The notes under the pieces: generated by a model
The model's input: only the letters and a program-made list of their open reading frames with translations
What the model was told of the DNA's origin: nothing
The model's database searches: none
Shown here: one piece after another, positions 20,960-32,314 of the stretch
Layout of the letters: every line of letters starts with the position of its first letter
Position numbering within the stretch: the stretch's first letter is position 1
Assembly (NCBI GenBank): GCA_029215795.1
Contig: JARDYH010000001.1
Span: 355,470,154-355,534,153 of the forward strand
Direction: 5' to 3'
Length of the DNA: 64,000 nt
DNA from: Anniella stebbinsi
Taxonomy: Eukaryota > Chordata > Lepidosauria > Squamata > Anniellidae
Translations under genes and position numbers: made by a program

Positions 20960-21900
20960 GGTTTTGTCTTCTGTAGTCTTTGGTGAGGGTCTTTGTCAAA
21001 AGCCTTTTAGAAGTCCAAGTAAATAATGTCTACTGGAACCCCATTGTCCACATTTTTACTGATACTCTCAAAGAACTCTAGAAGGCTAGTGAGTTATCTT
21101 TATGGAAGCCACGTTGATTCTTTTTCAGCAGGGCTTGTCCTTCTATATGCTTACTCATTTTATCTTTAATACTGCTTTCAGTCAATTTACCTGGAACAGA
21201 TATTCAGCTAAGTTACCTGTAATTTCCTGGATCTCCCATGGATCCCTGTTTTTTGGTACATTGACCATTTTCCAGTCCTCTGGAACAGAGGCTGATCTTA
21301 AGGACATGTTACATATTTTTGTTAGAAAATCCAAAATTCCATATTTGAGTTCCTTAAGAACTCTAGGATAGATACCATCTGGGTCCGGTGATTTATTTAC
21401 TCTCAATTTGTCAATAAAGTTGAGAACTTCATCTTTTGTCACCACTATTTGCTTCAGTTCCTCAGACTCCCTTCCTGAAAACATCAGCAGATATCTGTCC
21501 TATATCTTCTGCAGTAAAGACAGATGAGAAGTATTCATTCAGCTTCTCTACAATCTCCTTAATCTTCTTTAGTATTCCTTTAATTCCATTGTCCTCCAAT
21601 GGTTCAACTGCCTCTATAGCTGGTTTCCTGCTTCTGTTATATTTAAAGAATTGTTGGCCTTTGTGTTGTTAGCAATATGCTTCTCAAAATGCTTTTTTGC
21701 ATCTCTTATTATCTACTTGCATCTCCTTTGTGTAAGTTTGTGCTTCCTTTTATTTTCCTCATTTAGGCAAGACTTCCATTTTCTGGAGGAAGCCTTTTTT
21801 CTTTTATAGCTTCCTAGGCACTGCTCGTTAACCATACTGGTGACCTCTAGGACTTGGTGCTACCTTTCCTAACCTGTGGGAAACATTGTAGCTGAGCTAG
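20960..21900 (-). pseudogene. CR1 LINE reverse-transcriptase fragment
   Basis: The minus strand encodes KSPDPDGIYPRVLKELKYGI and then SASVPEDWKMVNV. These match the CR1 reverse-transcriptase start ('KSPGPDGIHPRVLKEL' and 'PEDWK.A.V.PI'). A 100-codon frame survives at 21182-21484; the rest is broken. The DNA from 20975 ('CTTTGGTGAGGGTCTTTGTC') is the familiar CR1 middle region. Confidence 0.85.
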
Positions 21901-23000
21901 AAGTCAGAGAATGACGGAAATAATCAAGCAGAGCCTGGATACTTCTTTCCTTTCCTTTGATGAGCCTCCTACTTCACGCAAACAACTCATACTAACTTCT
22001 TTGCAAGATCATTTGTATTTCTAATTGAAAGCCAATTGAAATACCATCTTGCTGAAAATCTTTTGTTAAAGCTCAATGTGTTTTACTTGTTGAAGTTAGG
22101 CAGTCTTAAATAAGCACCCCCTCCCAGGTAACTATGCATAGGATTGCAGTCGTGCTCCATAAACTTGTGTGTGTATATATATATATATATATATAATCTC
22201 CCTGGGATGTGACAGTGGATTCTTCTAGAGATCATAGCTATGGAGATTCTCATGATGAGCTCCAGTCCTCTACTTTATGATTTACCACTACACCACTGCT
22301 GCCAACTTTAAAAATCACCCCCCCTTCCCCATCTCACCAATTTAGGAAAGTGAACAACAGATGATATAATTTTACTAAGAAGTGAGTTTCTCACAGATTT
22401 CGATGAGAGTTTCTATGAAAAGGAATGGGCGACTGATCCATGTAAATCCTTTATATGCATCCATCTCCAAAGATAGATCTTGGGTGTTTTGTTAACATGT
22501 GGTTGAGAGAATGAAATGTCTTGCCCAAAAAAGCTTGGGTTGCAATTAGCTAAGATGTCAACGCTCTATTTTTCAAATAGCTAAAGGATTAGAGACCACC
22601 AAACTGCTGGTATTTTAAGAATCTCCCTGAGCATTGCTCAGGACTTCATCATCTGTGGTTGAAACACTTAAACACTTTAAATTCTTTTGGTTAGGGTTAT
22701 TCCCCCCCCTTCAGAGCAGACAAATAGAAAGATATTCCAAGTGGGCATTCATGGTGGATAGAAGGTTACAAGCTGTCAAAATAACTTCTTTGTAGGTGTT
22801 CTACTGTTTTCATCTGGAATTTAATTTTCTGTATTTCAATGGAAAGGAAATGCCTAAACAAATAAGTATTATAGGCATGACTGCAGCCGAAATTAGACAC
22901 TTTTAAATCTCATTGAATTCAGTGAGGAAAGATTAAAGTATGGCTGAACTCTACCACTGGGCCTTAAAAGTACTTAACTTTGGCTCAATTGTGTCTGACA
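21900..23000. other. Unclassified intergenic sequence with an AT repeat
   Basis: Holds an (AT)n microsatellite at 22168-22195. No gene or further family recognised. Confidence 0.4.
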
Positions 23001-23009
23001 TCTCATAAA

Positions 23010-23260
23010 GCTCCATCACACCAGGTCTTCCACCAGGTGCCCAAATGAGTACAATGTAGGTGGCAGGCGAACCTCTCTAGGTAGCTCATTCCACAGCCAG
23101 GGTGCCACAGCAGAAAAGGCCTTCCTCCTGGTAGCCACCAGCCTCACTTCCTTTGGCAAGACACTTCCTGGATAAAACAGATCTGGCCAGTAGTGATACA
23201 TTCCTTGTTCACACCTGATTAGATTACTGAAAAGACCTTGAATCAATTGCTCCATTATGG
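23010..23260 (-). pseudogene. L2-type LINE C-terminal fragment
   Basis: The minus strand reads RRKAFSAVAPWLWNELPREV then RLPPTLYSFGHLVEDL, the L2 ORF2 C-terminal signature. Confidence 0.65.
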
Positions 23261-23754
23261 CAACACCTGTAAGTAACTCTTAGGAAAACAAAGTCTATTA
23301 GTATAAAGAACACAGCTTTCAGACTATCCTTTTCAGTCTCCAGTGTCTACAGCACAAGAAAATCTGTTGTAAAAAATATCTGCAGACATTATTACAAGTG
23401 AGTATGGATTATCTTAAGTGTTTTATAATATTTAAAAGTTTGCAAAGGACTTGCCTGCAATGTGCCCTATTGTCTAATTTTAAAAAGTGTATATGCAATA
23501 ATGAAATTGTTTTGTATTTTTATATTGTTTAAATGCATGAAAAGGCCTTGCAATATGCTCTTCTAATTGTTAAAAAATATTTTATTTTTGTGTTGTCTCA
23601 TTCACATTCCATATTTGTATTGTTGCAGCCTTTGAAAAGGGCCTGACAATAAAGAAAGAGGTCGAAACACATTGAGCTTTTGATCAATGAAATTGTTTTC
23701 TGCATCCTGAGACTATTCTCTCCCTGTGTGTGCAAAATGTGACAGCCAGATGAT

Positions 23755-23935
23755 AATGATGTATTTCATTTCTATACCGCCAAATAGCCAAAACTCTCTG
23801 GGTGGTTCACAACACAATCACAAACCACAGGTACAAGATAAAATACAACATAAAATTTTAAAACACAAAATTTAAAACAATTTAAACAGATAAAAACAAT
23901 TTTAATGAATTACTAGACCTGTTAAAGACAGCTGA
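23755..23935 (-). mobile_element. L2-type LINE 3' tail
   Basis: CTATACCGCCAAATAGCC and AAACTCTCTGGGTGGTTCAC match the other L2 tails in this window. Confidence 0.6.
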
Positions 23936-23944
23936 CCAGTTTCT

Positions 23945-24430
23945 TTCTGATGTTCATTTTTCAGACCATCTTCTACTGGTCTTACATTAATTGCTCCGGC
24001 TTCTGGTTTGTTTCTGGGTCCAAGGTGTTGATGCTTACCTATAAAACCCTAAATGGCTTAGAGCAGCATTCCCCAACCTGTTGCTCTCCAGATGTTTTGG
24101 ATGTTAACTCCTATCAGCCCCAGCCAGTATGGTCATTGGTCAAGAATCTTGGGAATGGTAGTCCAACATATCTGGGGGGCAGCAGCTTGAGAAAGTTTGG
24201 CTTCGGATATCTGAAAGATTCCTTCCTCCGACATGCCTGCCTGCCCATAGGTCACAATCAACTTGCGGCTGTGTTGTATCGTCCCATTACCAAAATACAG
24301 TCATCTGGCAGGAATGTGTGACAGAGGCTTTTCTGTGGCAGCACCCCAGTTATGGAATTCCGTCCCAAGGGAGGTTAGACTAGCCCCAAGTACTCACATT
24401 CCATCTGGCTTTTAATTTGTGACAGAAAGT
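23945..24430 (+). pseudogene. L2 LINE ORF2 C-terminal region, split by a MITE
   Basis: The + strand encodes KVLMLTYKTLNGLE, then resumes after the insertion with YLKDSFLRHACLP and, frame-shifted, a 'FSVAAPQLWNSVPREV'-like segment. This is the L2 region after the reverse transcriptase. The break is the 136-bp element at 24062-24197. Confidence 0.7.
24062..24197. mobile_element. Small MITE inserted in an L2 LINE
   Basis: It interrupts the L2 frame and is flanked by TGGCTTAG (24054-24061) and TGGCTTCG (24198-24205), an 8-bp duplication with one mismatch. The interior pair CCAGATGTTTTGGATG and GTCCAACATATCTGG is inverted. It is the same family as the element at 35636. Confidence 0.7.
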
Positions 24431-24488
24431 TTGTAACTCCACTGGTTTTTAATTCTATTGTTGTTTCTTGGTTCGATTCATTTTGAGT

Positions 24489-24806
24489 TGGGTGACCAGA
24501 TAAAATCCAGATCAGGGCTCATGTAACTTTAACAGTTGTAGAGAAAAGGGAATTTCAGCCAGTGTCATTTGTATGCAATTAGTTCCTGGTGAAATTCCCT
24601 CTTCATTACAACAGTTAAAGTTGCAGGGGCCCTGCCTTCTTTTGTATATGGTCACTCTAGTATAGTGCATGCACCTTTAACTGTTGTGACGAAGAGGGAA
24701 TATCACCAGGAACTAATTGCATACAAATGACACTGGCTGAAATTCCCTTTTCTCTGCAACTGTTAAAGTTACATGAGCCCTGATCTGGATTTTATCTGGT
24801 CACCCT
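24489..24806. mobile_element. Nested-palindrome foldback element, copy D (variant ends)
   Basis: It starts TGGGTGACCAGATAAAATCC and ends GGATTTTATCTGGTCACCCT, with the same internal blocks as copies C, E and F. The outermost 25 bp differ from those copies and instead begin like the GC-rich element at 17454 (GGTGACCAGAT). The flanks share ATTTTGAG. Confidence 0.85.
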
Positions 24807-25095
24807 ATTTTGAGGGCCCTTTTTAGGGCTGAGAGGCAGGATAGCAATGTCTATATAAAGAAATAATAAGTACTTTTTTCCCATCAATTCCTCCTCCTTG
24901 CTGCAACCCTCTGTGCCACGTTGCACACCATTCCGTGGAGCCACTCACGAGCAACTTTGCAGGGGTGTGCAAGGGACTGCCACAGGAAGGCAGAAGCAGG
25001 AAGGCCTTGTTCTCCAGGCAGTAGCCCACTCGTGGTAGTTGGGATCCAACCCTATGTCGCCACTGAAACATTTACATGCAGCCATGCAACTAGTT

Positions 25096-25427
25096 CAAGG
25101 GTGTTGAATCTCAGCCCTGGGGGTCACATCTGGATCGCCTTGGGTCCCAACCCAGCCCTCTGGGGCTCTTCAGGAGGCTATGCCCACTTCCTTTGCTCCC
25201 CCTTCCCTAACCCTGACTCCCTGTCCTCCCCTCTCCCCCAGCCAATGATTGTTTGGTGGTTTCTCACTTACTGGCCATAAGAGCTGTACACTACAGTATG
25301 CTGGTATTTTTAGTATCTCGGTCTGGCTCCTTTTGCCTCCACCCCCGCCCATTACTGGAACGTGACCCCCAACAGTTTTTCTGAAATGGAATTTGGCCCT
25401 TAGACCGAAAGAGGTTCTGCACCCCTC
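25096..25427. mobile_element. hAT-like non-autonomous element
   Basis: The ends CAAGGGTGTTGAATCTC and GAGGTTCTGCACCCCTC are inverted with mismatches. The flanks AACTAGTT and ATCTAGTT share 6 of 8 bases. Confidence 0.55.
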
Positions 25428-25454
25428 ATCTAGTTTGAGAATCCCAACTACTCC

Positions 25455-25690
25455 AGAATTCCAGTGAAACAATGTGATGCAGTGGTTAGTCTTGGAAAAC
25501 TGGAGAGATTGGGGCTCCGATCCCCACTTAGCTATACTGTTCACTGGGTGACTTTGGGTGACTTTGGGACACTCAACCTAACTCTTCCTCTCTGGGATGT
25601 CGTGAGGATAAAACAGATGGGAGGGGACTTCCTACACTGTCCTGAGCTCCTTGGAGGAAGGGTGGGCTAAAAGAAAATAGCAATAACGTG
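25455..25690 (+). repeat. tRNA-derived SINE
   Basis: TGATGCAGTGGTTAGTCTTG looks like a tRNA A-box region and GGGGCTCCGATCCCCACTT like a B-box. The body continues CACTGGGTGACTTTGGG, GTCGTGAGGATAAAACAG and CTGAGCTCCTTGGAGGAAGG, then an A-rich tail AAAATAGCAATAA. This body is common to squamate tRNA SINEs, as I recall them. Confidence 0.75.
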
Positions 25691-25699
25691 GTTTTTTTA

Positions 25700-26600
25700 A
25701 AGGTTCTAGTCCACGGCATCACAATTTATAGTCTCAATTGGAACGGGCGTTATCCTTACGCTCCAAGCATCCAGTCCCCTAAATTAGAGCTGTCTAGGCA
25801 TTCCCTTAGATGTTTCTTTCTGCAACCCCTAGAGAAAGAGAGTGTTTTCCAGAAGAACAGAGAAAGGCATCTTGACTTACCACTTAGGAAGTGTTTTGAT
25901 GTTTTAGCAAGCCAATAATAGAAGCAGCTCCCTTGCCTTGGAAGAAAACTCTTGGAAAACATGTTCAATTCTCGTAGAAACAAGTCAAGAATTCTAAGGA
26001 ATGTGTCTGTGGCAGAAACACTCAAGCTTTTATCACTGGTCAGGATGTTTCTGGTTTGGATCGCCTGTGATAGTGTGTCTTAAATCATGTGGTATTCTTC
26101 TATATGTTTGAGTTTGTATTTTATGATTTGCATTAGATTTCATTTCCATGTGCCTTTTGGCTTGTGACGGAATTGTGGACTATATTTCTTATGAGGAGTC
26201 TGCGGGGTGTTCCTGTCAGGTTGCCGTTATTCCAATAACTGGTCTTTTTCAAACCCTTTGCTAAATCCTTCCTGTTTCCTTGAGGCAGAAAACTAGTCTT
26301 GTGGTGCTGTGTTGGGGCCGGGGAAGGGAAGGGGTTTTGCCAGCAGATTCTTGATACGCAGATACCGTGTCAAAAATAATTTCATCTCCCATTCAAAAAT
26401 TGGATAAGGGGAAAGGCGGGGGGGGGGGGGGGGCTCACAGACATTTGTCCAATACTAGGTGAAATTCTAGCTTCTGTTCTAATTTACTATCATGGCTTAG
26501 GCAGATGGTTTGTAAAAGATGGATTTGTTTGCTGTATAAGCATTGCAATGCATTAAGGACTTGGTGGGGGATGGGACTGGTAGTGGTTGTCAGAGACAGG
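25700..26600. other. Unclassified intergenic sequence
   Basis: Contains a run of about 16 G near 26408-26423. No gene or repeat family recognised. Confidence 0.4.
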
Positions 26601-26609
26601 CCTCAGCAG

Positions 26610-26871
26610 CAGGGTGGGCTGAAGACATTTTGCTGCCTGAGGCAAACTTGGCTGGTCTGGCAGCTCAATCTTACTTCAGCACTAGCAATGGGATAGTGTC
26701 TTCCAAGACACCTGAGACAGCAGGCTAGCTGAGGGGAGTGGAGGAGGACACAGTTCTGTCCTTCAACAGAGGAGAATAGCTGGAGAGTCCAGGAGAAACA
26801 CTTGGAAGGCCACCACTGCTACCCCCACATCTGTTGCCTGAGGCTGTTGCCTAATGATAGGGCCGGCCCTG
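26610..26871. mobile_element. hAT-like GGGCCGGCCC family, copy 2
   Basis: The left end CAGGGTGGGCTGAAGACATT and the right end AGGGCCGGCCCTG place it in the reverse orientation to copy 1. The flanks do not match, so one end may be altered. Confidence 0.6.
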
Positions 26872-27106
26872 CTAAATATCTGATTTGGTCAAAGGTTGAA
26901 AACAGCTGCATTCCCCCACCTTACCCCCAGCTGAATCTAGTACAAACTCCGCCACTATTTGCAGCAGAGGTGGACTGTTATCTCCCACCACAAGTGAGCT
27001 CTAGCTCTGGTGGGACAGAATTGGCCCTCGGCATCTCTGGGGAGCTGATAGGGATGCAGCAATATGGCAGGGCCCATGGGTGCTGGCCTCTACCCTGGGC
27101 CTTCCT

Positions 27107-27373
27107 CAGGGTCAGCCCAAGATGTTTTGCTTCCTGGGGCAAAGAAAAAGATCCTGTCCCCTCCTATTCCTAGTCTGACTGCATTGGTAAATGAATCCAT
27201 TTTCAGCACTGATGATGGGACAGCATCCTCCACTGCCCCCCAAAGGCAGCAGGCTCACTTAGGGGGTGCAGAGCAGGCCACATGACACACAACTACAACA
27301 CTTTGCTGCCATCTTCCAGCATCTGCCTCCTGAGGTGACTGCCTCACTCAGCTTAATGCTAGAGCCAGCCCTG
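27107..27373. mobile_element. hAT-like GGGCCGGCCC family, copy 3
   Basis: The ends are CAGGGTCAGCCCAAGATG and AGAGCCAGCCCTG. The flanks GCCTTCCT and GTTCTCCT agree at 5 of 8 positions, with only transitions between them. Confidence 0.6.
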
Positions 27374-27660
27374 GTTCTCCTCACTGGAAACCTTCAAGCC
27401 ACCATTTAAAATTTCCACAATGCCCCAGAGTGCCCACAAAGTCCAGGGCTTTATGGGAAAACAAAATGCCGGTTGCCTGGCACCATATAAGCCCATTGAG
27501 GTCACAGACAGAAGTGGAAGCATTATGCTGAGGGCCTCCTCAAGCCTGGAGCCAACCCAGATCCCACATCTGTCTTCTGTTGTGGAAGGAATGGAAATTA
27601 GCTTAGCACTCAGCTGATACCCACACGCCTAAGAGACTTGAAGCAGGGGATGCCATTGAC

Positions 27661-27949
27661 CAGGGCTGCCTCAAGACATTTTTCTGCCTGAACCAAAGGG
27701 TAAGATTGCATCTACCCACCCATCCCCATTCCATGTACAGAAGCCAGCTGGACTGACAACTGAATTGTATTTCAACATTGGCAACAGGCCAGTGTCCTCT
27801 GCTGTGCCTGAGGCTAACTTAGGGGGCACAGAGCAAGCCCTGTGTCACACAGCTCTCCATGCCAGAAACTCACTAGCACTCCCTGCCCCCCTCAGTTTCT
27901 TCAGCCTGAGGTCTGCACCTCACCCTGTCTAGTAGTAGGGCCGGCCCTG
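27661..27949. mobile_element. hAT-like GGGCCGGCCC family, copy 4
   Basis: The ends are CAGGGCTGCCTCAAGACA and AGGGCCGGCCCTG. The flanks CCATTGAC and CCATTGGG agree at 6 of 8 positions. Confidence 0.65.
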
Positions 27950-28249
27950 CCATTGGGCTTGGAGGAAGGCAGACAGGAGACTAAGAAACCTCCCAATGAG
28001 TCCAATGAGCTAGGGTTGCACATTGGAATCAAGGCCCCAAAGTCCAGAGGCTCCCCAAATGACCACCCAGAGAGTAACAGGTGAGGGAGGCCCACCATCA
28101 ACACCTGCATTGGCGTGGACGTATCAGGTCCCCCAAGAGTGATGCTGGTTGCCTCAGCACCCCTCTGTTGCTTTTGTTTTGTAGTTGTTATTTAAATCTT
28201 TTATAGTCGGGGCAGCTGATTGGTCATGGTTACAGATGCTCATTCTTAA

Positions 28250-28395
28250 AACTTTAAATATTATTATATTTATTTAATTATTACATTTCTATACTATCCC
28301 ATAGCCAAAGCTCTCTGGGCAATTTACAAAGATTAAACCCCATTATAAATATATTATACAAAGTGCAAAACCATTTAAATATAAACCTATAAATA
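28250..28395 (-). mobile_element. L2-type LINE 3' tail
   Basis: CTATCCCATAGCCAAAGCTC and CTGGGCAATTTACAAAG, preceded by ATTT-rich sequence. No coding part remains. Confidence 0.55.
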
Positions 28396-28407
28396 GACAG
28401 CACACAC

Positions 28408-28413
<6 letters not shown>

Positions 28414-28440
<27 letters not shown>
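28414..28440. repeat. (AT)n microsatellite
   Basis: Uninterrupted AT dinucleotides. Confidence 0.95.
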
Positions 28441-28445
<5 letters not shown>

Positions 28446-28799
28446 TTTTTTTAAAAAAACTTTCTATTATTATTTTCTACAAGACAATATTGCCCGTTCC
28501 TAAGTAAATGTGATTTGCATCAATCATTTTATTCCTGTAGTCATGACAGTGATATGATATAGGTGAGTTCGAAATGAAAAACTGTACATGCTCAGAATAT
28601 TTCTTTTCTTTTTGTTCCCTTTTAAATCAGGACTTTTGTTGTCGTTTCGCTCCAACATATCAGGACTGTAGAAGCAGTTGTAAAACACAGAAAGGTGATA
28701 TGAAAGGAAGAAGAGAAACGTGTTCAGTGTGTGTTTTGCAGCTGAAGCGATAAACGTGGCCGTCTAAAGGAGGTAGGGCATAAGGCTATTGAGTACATG

Positions 28800-29150
28800 C
28801 AGTGGAGGCTGGTGGCTCCGGTGTCAGCCTTCAAAGAAAATCACTGAAGGAGTTTTACTCTGAAAAAAATTTTAAGCAACGTGTGTGGATATACAGCTCC
28901 TGAGGAAGGATATATTCCGAAACGTTGAGCCTTTAATTTGAAATAAAAAAACACACGTCAACCAGCACCAGACTTTTGTCTCTTCCCTACTGTTCAGTGA
29001 GAACCAGTCAGACCTCCAGAGGTGCCAAACCTATTTTGGTGATAGGGTTCAGCATCTCAGAGAGCTCCTTTAGAGTTCTGGCTGGTTCTGGCTGAAACCC
29101 AGAATGGCTTCACAGCCCCACCAAAATTGGAGTCATCAGCCTCCACTGGC
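28800..29150. mobile_element. Inverted-repeat element, CAGTGGAGGCTG ends
   Basis: The left CAGTGGAGGCTGGTGGCTCC and the right GGAGTCATCAGCCTCCACTG form a 20-bp inverted repeat with two mismatches. The middle near 28905-28940 (CTGAGGAAGGATATATTCCG) is a separate motif, echoed near 23650. A partial copy lies at 29515-29610. Confidence 0.6.
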
Positions 29151-29514
29151 TTCATTCATAGTGAAAGTAGAAGTGAAGATTTGCCACACGCCCAGTCGCT
29201 CTCTGCCATTGCTCTCCTAGTGGGGCCAGGGATTTGCCCACGTGTTTCTTCATGAGTGTACATGTCTGAGTAGTGAGAGTTTGTTGCAATGATTCACCAG
29301 CGGCCAGCTTTCGCAAAACAGTCAAAAACGGGTAATTCACACAAGGATTCCTCCCACCCACCCCGTTCTGTCACCTGGGAAGCGTCAACTTGCGGTTCAC
29401 AGAAGAGGAACCACAATGGTGCCTGAGTTCACATGCCCAGCGTTAAACTGCTCATGTGAGCAGAGCAGGGAAAGCTAGGTTCTCGGGGGGGGGGGGGGGT
29501 GAAAGCTGGCCCCT

Positions 29515-29610
29515 GGAGCAGTGGCAGCTGGTGGCTCCAAATCAATGGAGCGGTGAATCCACTCTGGGTTTCAGTCAGAGCCAGTCAGAACTCTACAGGA
29601 GCTATCCACA
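29515..29610. mobile_element. Fragment of the CAGTGGAGGCTG element
   Basis: GAGCAGTGGCAGCTGGTGGC and AATGGAGCGGTGAATCC match the end of that family. It follows a G13 run at 29485-29497. Confidence 0.45.
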
Positions 29611-29654
29611 CAGCACCCTCATGCTCCCCAGCAACTGATATGCATGGGCATACT

Positions 29655-30560
29655 GCCTCTGACACTGGATGTAGCATATAGCTGTCAGGACTAGTGTCCA
29701 TTATAGCCTTAGCCCTCTATGAATTTGTCTAATCTCCTTGACAATCATGTTGCTACATCTTGTGGTAGCAAATTCCACAGTTTAACTATGTGCTGTGTGA
29801 AGAAGTACTTACTTTGATTTGTCCTGAATCTCCCACCATTCCGCTTCCCCAGTTTTAGTATTTATTTATTTATTTATATTTTTAATTTTTATTTTATCTA
29901 AAATATTTATATACCACTCCCCATCCAAAGATTTCAGACCAGTGAATAACAAATGGAATAAAAGAATAAAAACAGAGTAAAAACACCATATTAAAAATTA
30001 TTTTTTAAAAAGAACCAAGATCTGATAAAACCATGGCCGGTCATTCAGGGAAAGCTTCCTGAAACAATGTTTTCTGGAGGTGCTGGAAGCAATACATAGT
30101 TTGTGCCTGCCTGACCTCCAAAGGCAGGGAATTCCATAGGAAGGGGGCCACCACACTGAAGGCTCTTCTCTTAGTGGACTCCAATCGGGCCATAGGTCCA
30201 TGTGGAACCATCAGGAACAGTATTATGAGAGAGGAAGACAAATTCCTCTCTCTACCTTTTTTCCACACCATGCAAAATTTTATACATGTCTCCTCTTACT
30301 TGCCTTTAGAAAAATGAAATAGCTGCCAACATTCATTCATTCGGTTTTCATTTATTTCATTACAGTTCTAATAGCCAAAGCTCACAAAAATGCATTGTAT
30401 CCTTTCCCCTGTGGGGAAGTTGTTCCCGCCTCCTCATTTTGGTTACTCTATTCTGCAATGTTTCCAGGTCTCCAATATCCCATTTTGAGGTATGGCAATC
30501 AGAACTGTACACAGTGTTCCAAGTGTGGCTACACCATACTAGCTCTACCCATGTTTGGTA
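29655..30560 (-). mobile_element. CR1 LINE 3' region, interrupted by L2
   Basis: The reverse complement reads as the CR1 3' third: ACTATGTGCTGTGTGAAG, TGTCCTGAATCTCCCACC, then after the insertion TATTATGAGAGAGGAAG, CCACACCATGCAAAATTT and finally TTGAGGTATGGCAATCAG. The order is right for one element split at 29868-30212. A second small L2-like tail sits at 30330-30400. Confidence 0.75.
29868..30212 (-). pseudogene. L2-type LINE 3' end nested in CR1
   Basis: The minus strand reads KRRAFSVVAPFLWNSLPLEV and ends KTLFQEAFPE. The element lies within a CR1 and its edges carry AGTATT on both sides, a probable short target duplication. Confidence 0.75.
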
Positions 30561-30705
30561 ATTTCTAGGGCTGCAACATTTACCACTTAATCAGTTCTTT
30601 TTTTAAAAAAAATGACTAAAAAAGGTGCCCAACATTAACTAGCAGCAGATTTTAATTTTAAATTATTGTTTTAAGACAAGTGTCTATAAAAAGGTTCAGA
30701 TGACA

Positions 30706-30780
30706 GTTTTACATATGATGCTGCCTGATACCAGGACAGACAATTTGTCCATCTAGCCCAGTATTGTCTATGCCAAGGGT
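30706..30780 (-). repeat. Fragment of a tRNA-derived SINE body
   Basis: TTGTCCATCTAGCCCAGTATT and the preceding ACATATGATGCTGCCTGATA are the 3' part of the SINE family seen at 8885-9075. It ends at the hAT-like element. Confidence 0.55.
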
Positions 30781-31058
30781 CAGGGCCGGCCCTGCCATGA
30801 GGCAGAGGGAAGCAATCACCTTAGGCGGCAGATGTGAGGAGGTGGCAGCCAGGTGTTGGAGGAGAGACCAGTGTGCCATGTGGCCTGCCATGCACCCCCT
30901 AAGCTGGCCAGCTGCCTTCAGATGCAGTGAAGGATGCGGTCCCATCATAGTTTTGGAGACAGTTTCATCTGCAGTCCAGTTGGCTTTTGTACATGGAATG
31001 GAAAGGGTTGCCATCTTGTCCTTCACCTCAGGGAGAAAAATGTCTTGGGCTGTCCCTG
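30781..31058. mobile_element. hAT-like GGGCCGGCCC family, copy 5
   Basis: The ends are CAGGGCCGGCCCTGCCATG and TTGGGCTGTCCCTG. The flanks CCAAGGGT at 30773-30780 and 31059-31066 are an exact 8-bp duplication, the best in this family. It sits in a SINE fragment. Confidence 0.85.
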
Positions 31059-31079
31059 CCAAGGGTACAGAATCTGCAG

Positions 31080-31690
31080 CCTAATCTGGCCCATGGAGCC
31101 CCCTGAGGTTACCTGAGGGGTGGGGCTTGGCCTCCAGCTCCCCCCACCCCAGGGCTTCTTTGCCCAACACCAGTGAAGTAGCTTTGCACAGTACATCCAC
31201 AGGGCCTTGGATGCCACACGAAATCAGGGACTCTGCCAGTACACACATTGGATACGGCATTCTGCCAGTGTAGCTGCAGTGTCCCTCCAATCCCAGAGTA
31301 ACGTCAACAATTCATGAATCAATATATAGACTAATTGGGTGACAGCTCTATCCGTTTCCTGGCAATTAGTGCCACGTCTGAGAACCGCAGCAGCAGCAGC
31401 AGATCGGAGCAATTTTTGAAAACAGAATTTGAGTGGATATCTTATTCCAAACAAAGTATCAGAAAAACTAGCTTAAAACAAAACGTTGCTGGCTCCTGTT
31501 AAAAGTAAACTTTTCTGGGCCTGGTTTTACAACTTATATATTGGCAAACATCTGTGTAGTGTAAGTGCTGTGAATCTAAGTGGGAACAATTTTATAACTT
31601 TTTTTAACCATTCTGCATAGCCCCAGATGAACTTTCACCATCCGTCTTTCAGACTAATATTGCCTGTAACTCAAGAAAATATTAGGATTT

Positions 31691-31722
<32 letters not shown>

Positions 31723-32300
31723 AATACTGGAGGCTCCAGCACAAAGGTGGGTCTGGTAAAATTTAGAGAGCTATGACTAATGTGATTAATGCCTCTTTAC
31801 ACAAGATTAATGAGTCACATTTTCAAATCCTATGGGGTATTTTGCTTAGAAGTTCACCCTGTTTGATATTTTTAGGGAAAATAACTGGAAGGTGCTAAAA
31901 TATACACACACACCGTTTGGGCAGGAAACTGATCAAAGTCATGTCAGAAGTAAAGCAACATTCCACAAAACATTGGGGATCAGAGAACAGAAACAAGCTA
32001 GGTTGTAACAGGGGGGAAATGATGGGAATTGTTACTAATGGCTTTAATGGGATTACATGAGTCACATTGTCCAAAAGAAATGGAGCTGGCAAAAAAAAAT
32101 TTTAAAATAAAAATGAAATTAGCCAAAGAGACAGAAGCACCTAAAGCCTTCACTGAAATCTCTGGGAGAGTTTTATTCACAGAAACATTATTAGCCCTTT
32201 TTAGGTGGCAATCCAAGATGAATGAATGAGAGCAGGAGGTCACACTTAACTGGATCTATGCATTTACATTGGCTCTGTGCAGGGCCAGCCTTCGGGGTGG
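31080..32300. other. Unclassified intergenic sequence
   Basis: Contains a (CT)n(GT)n microsatellite at 31690-31722. The rest shows no gene or repeat family I recognise. Confidence 0.4.
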
Positions 32301-32314
32301 GTGAGCTGGGCAAT

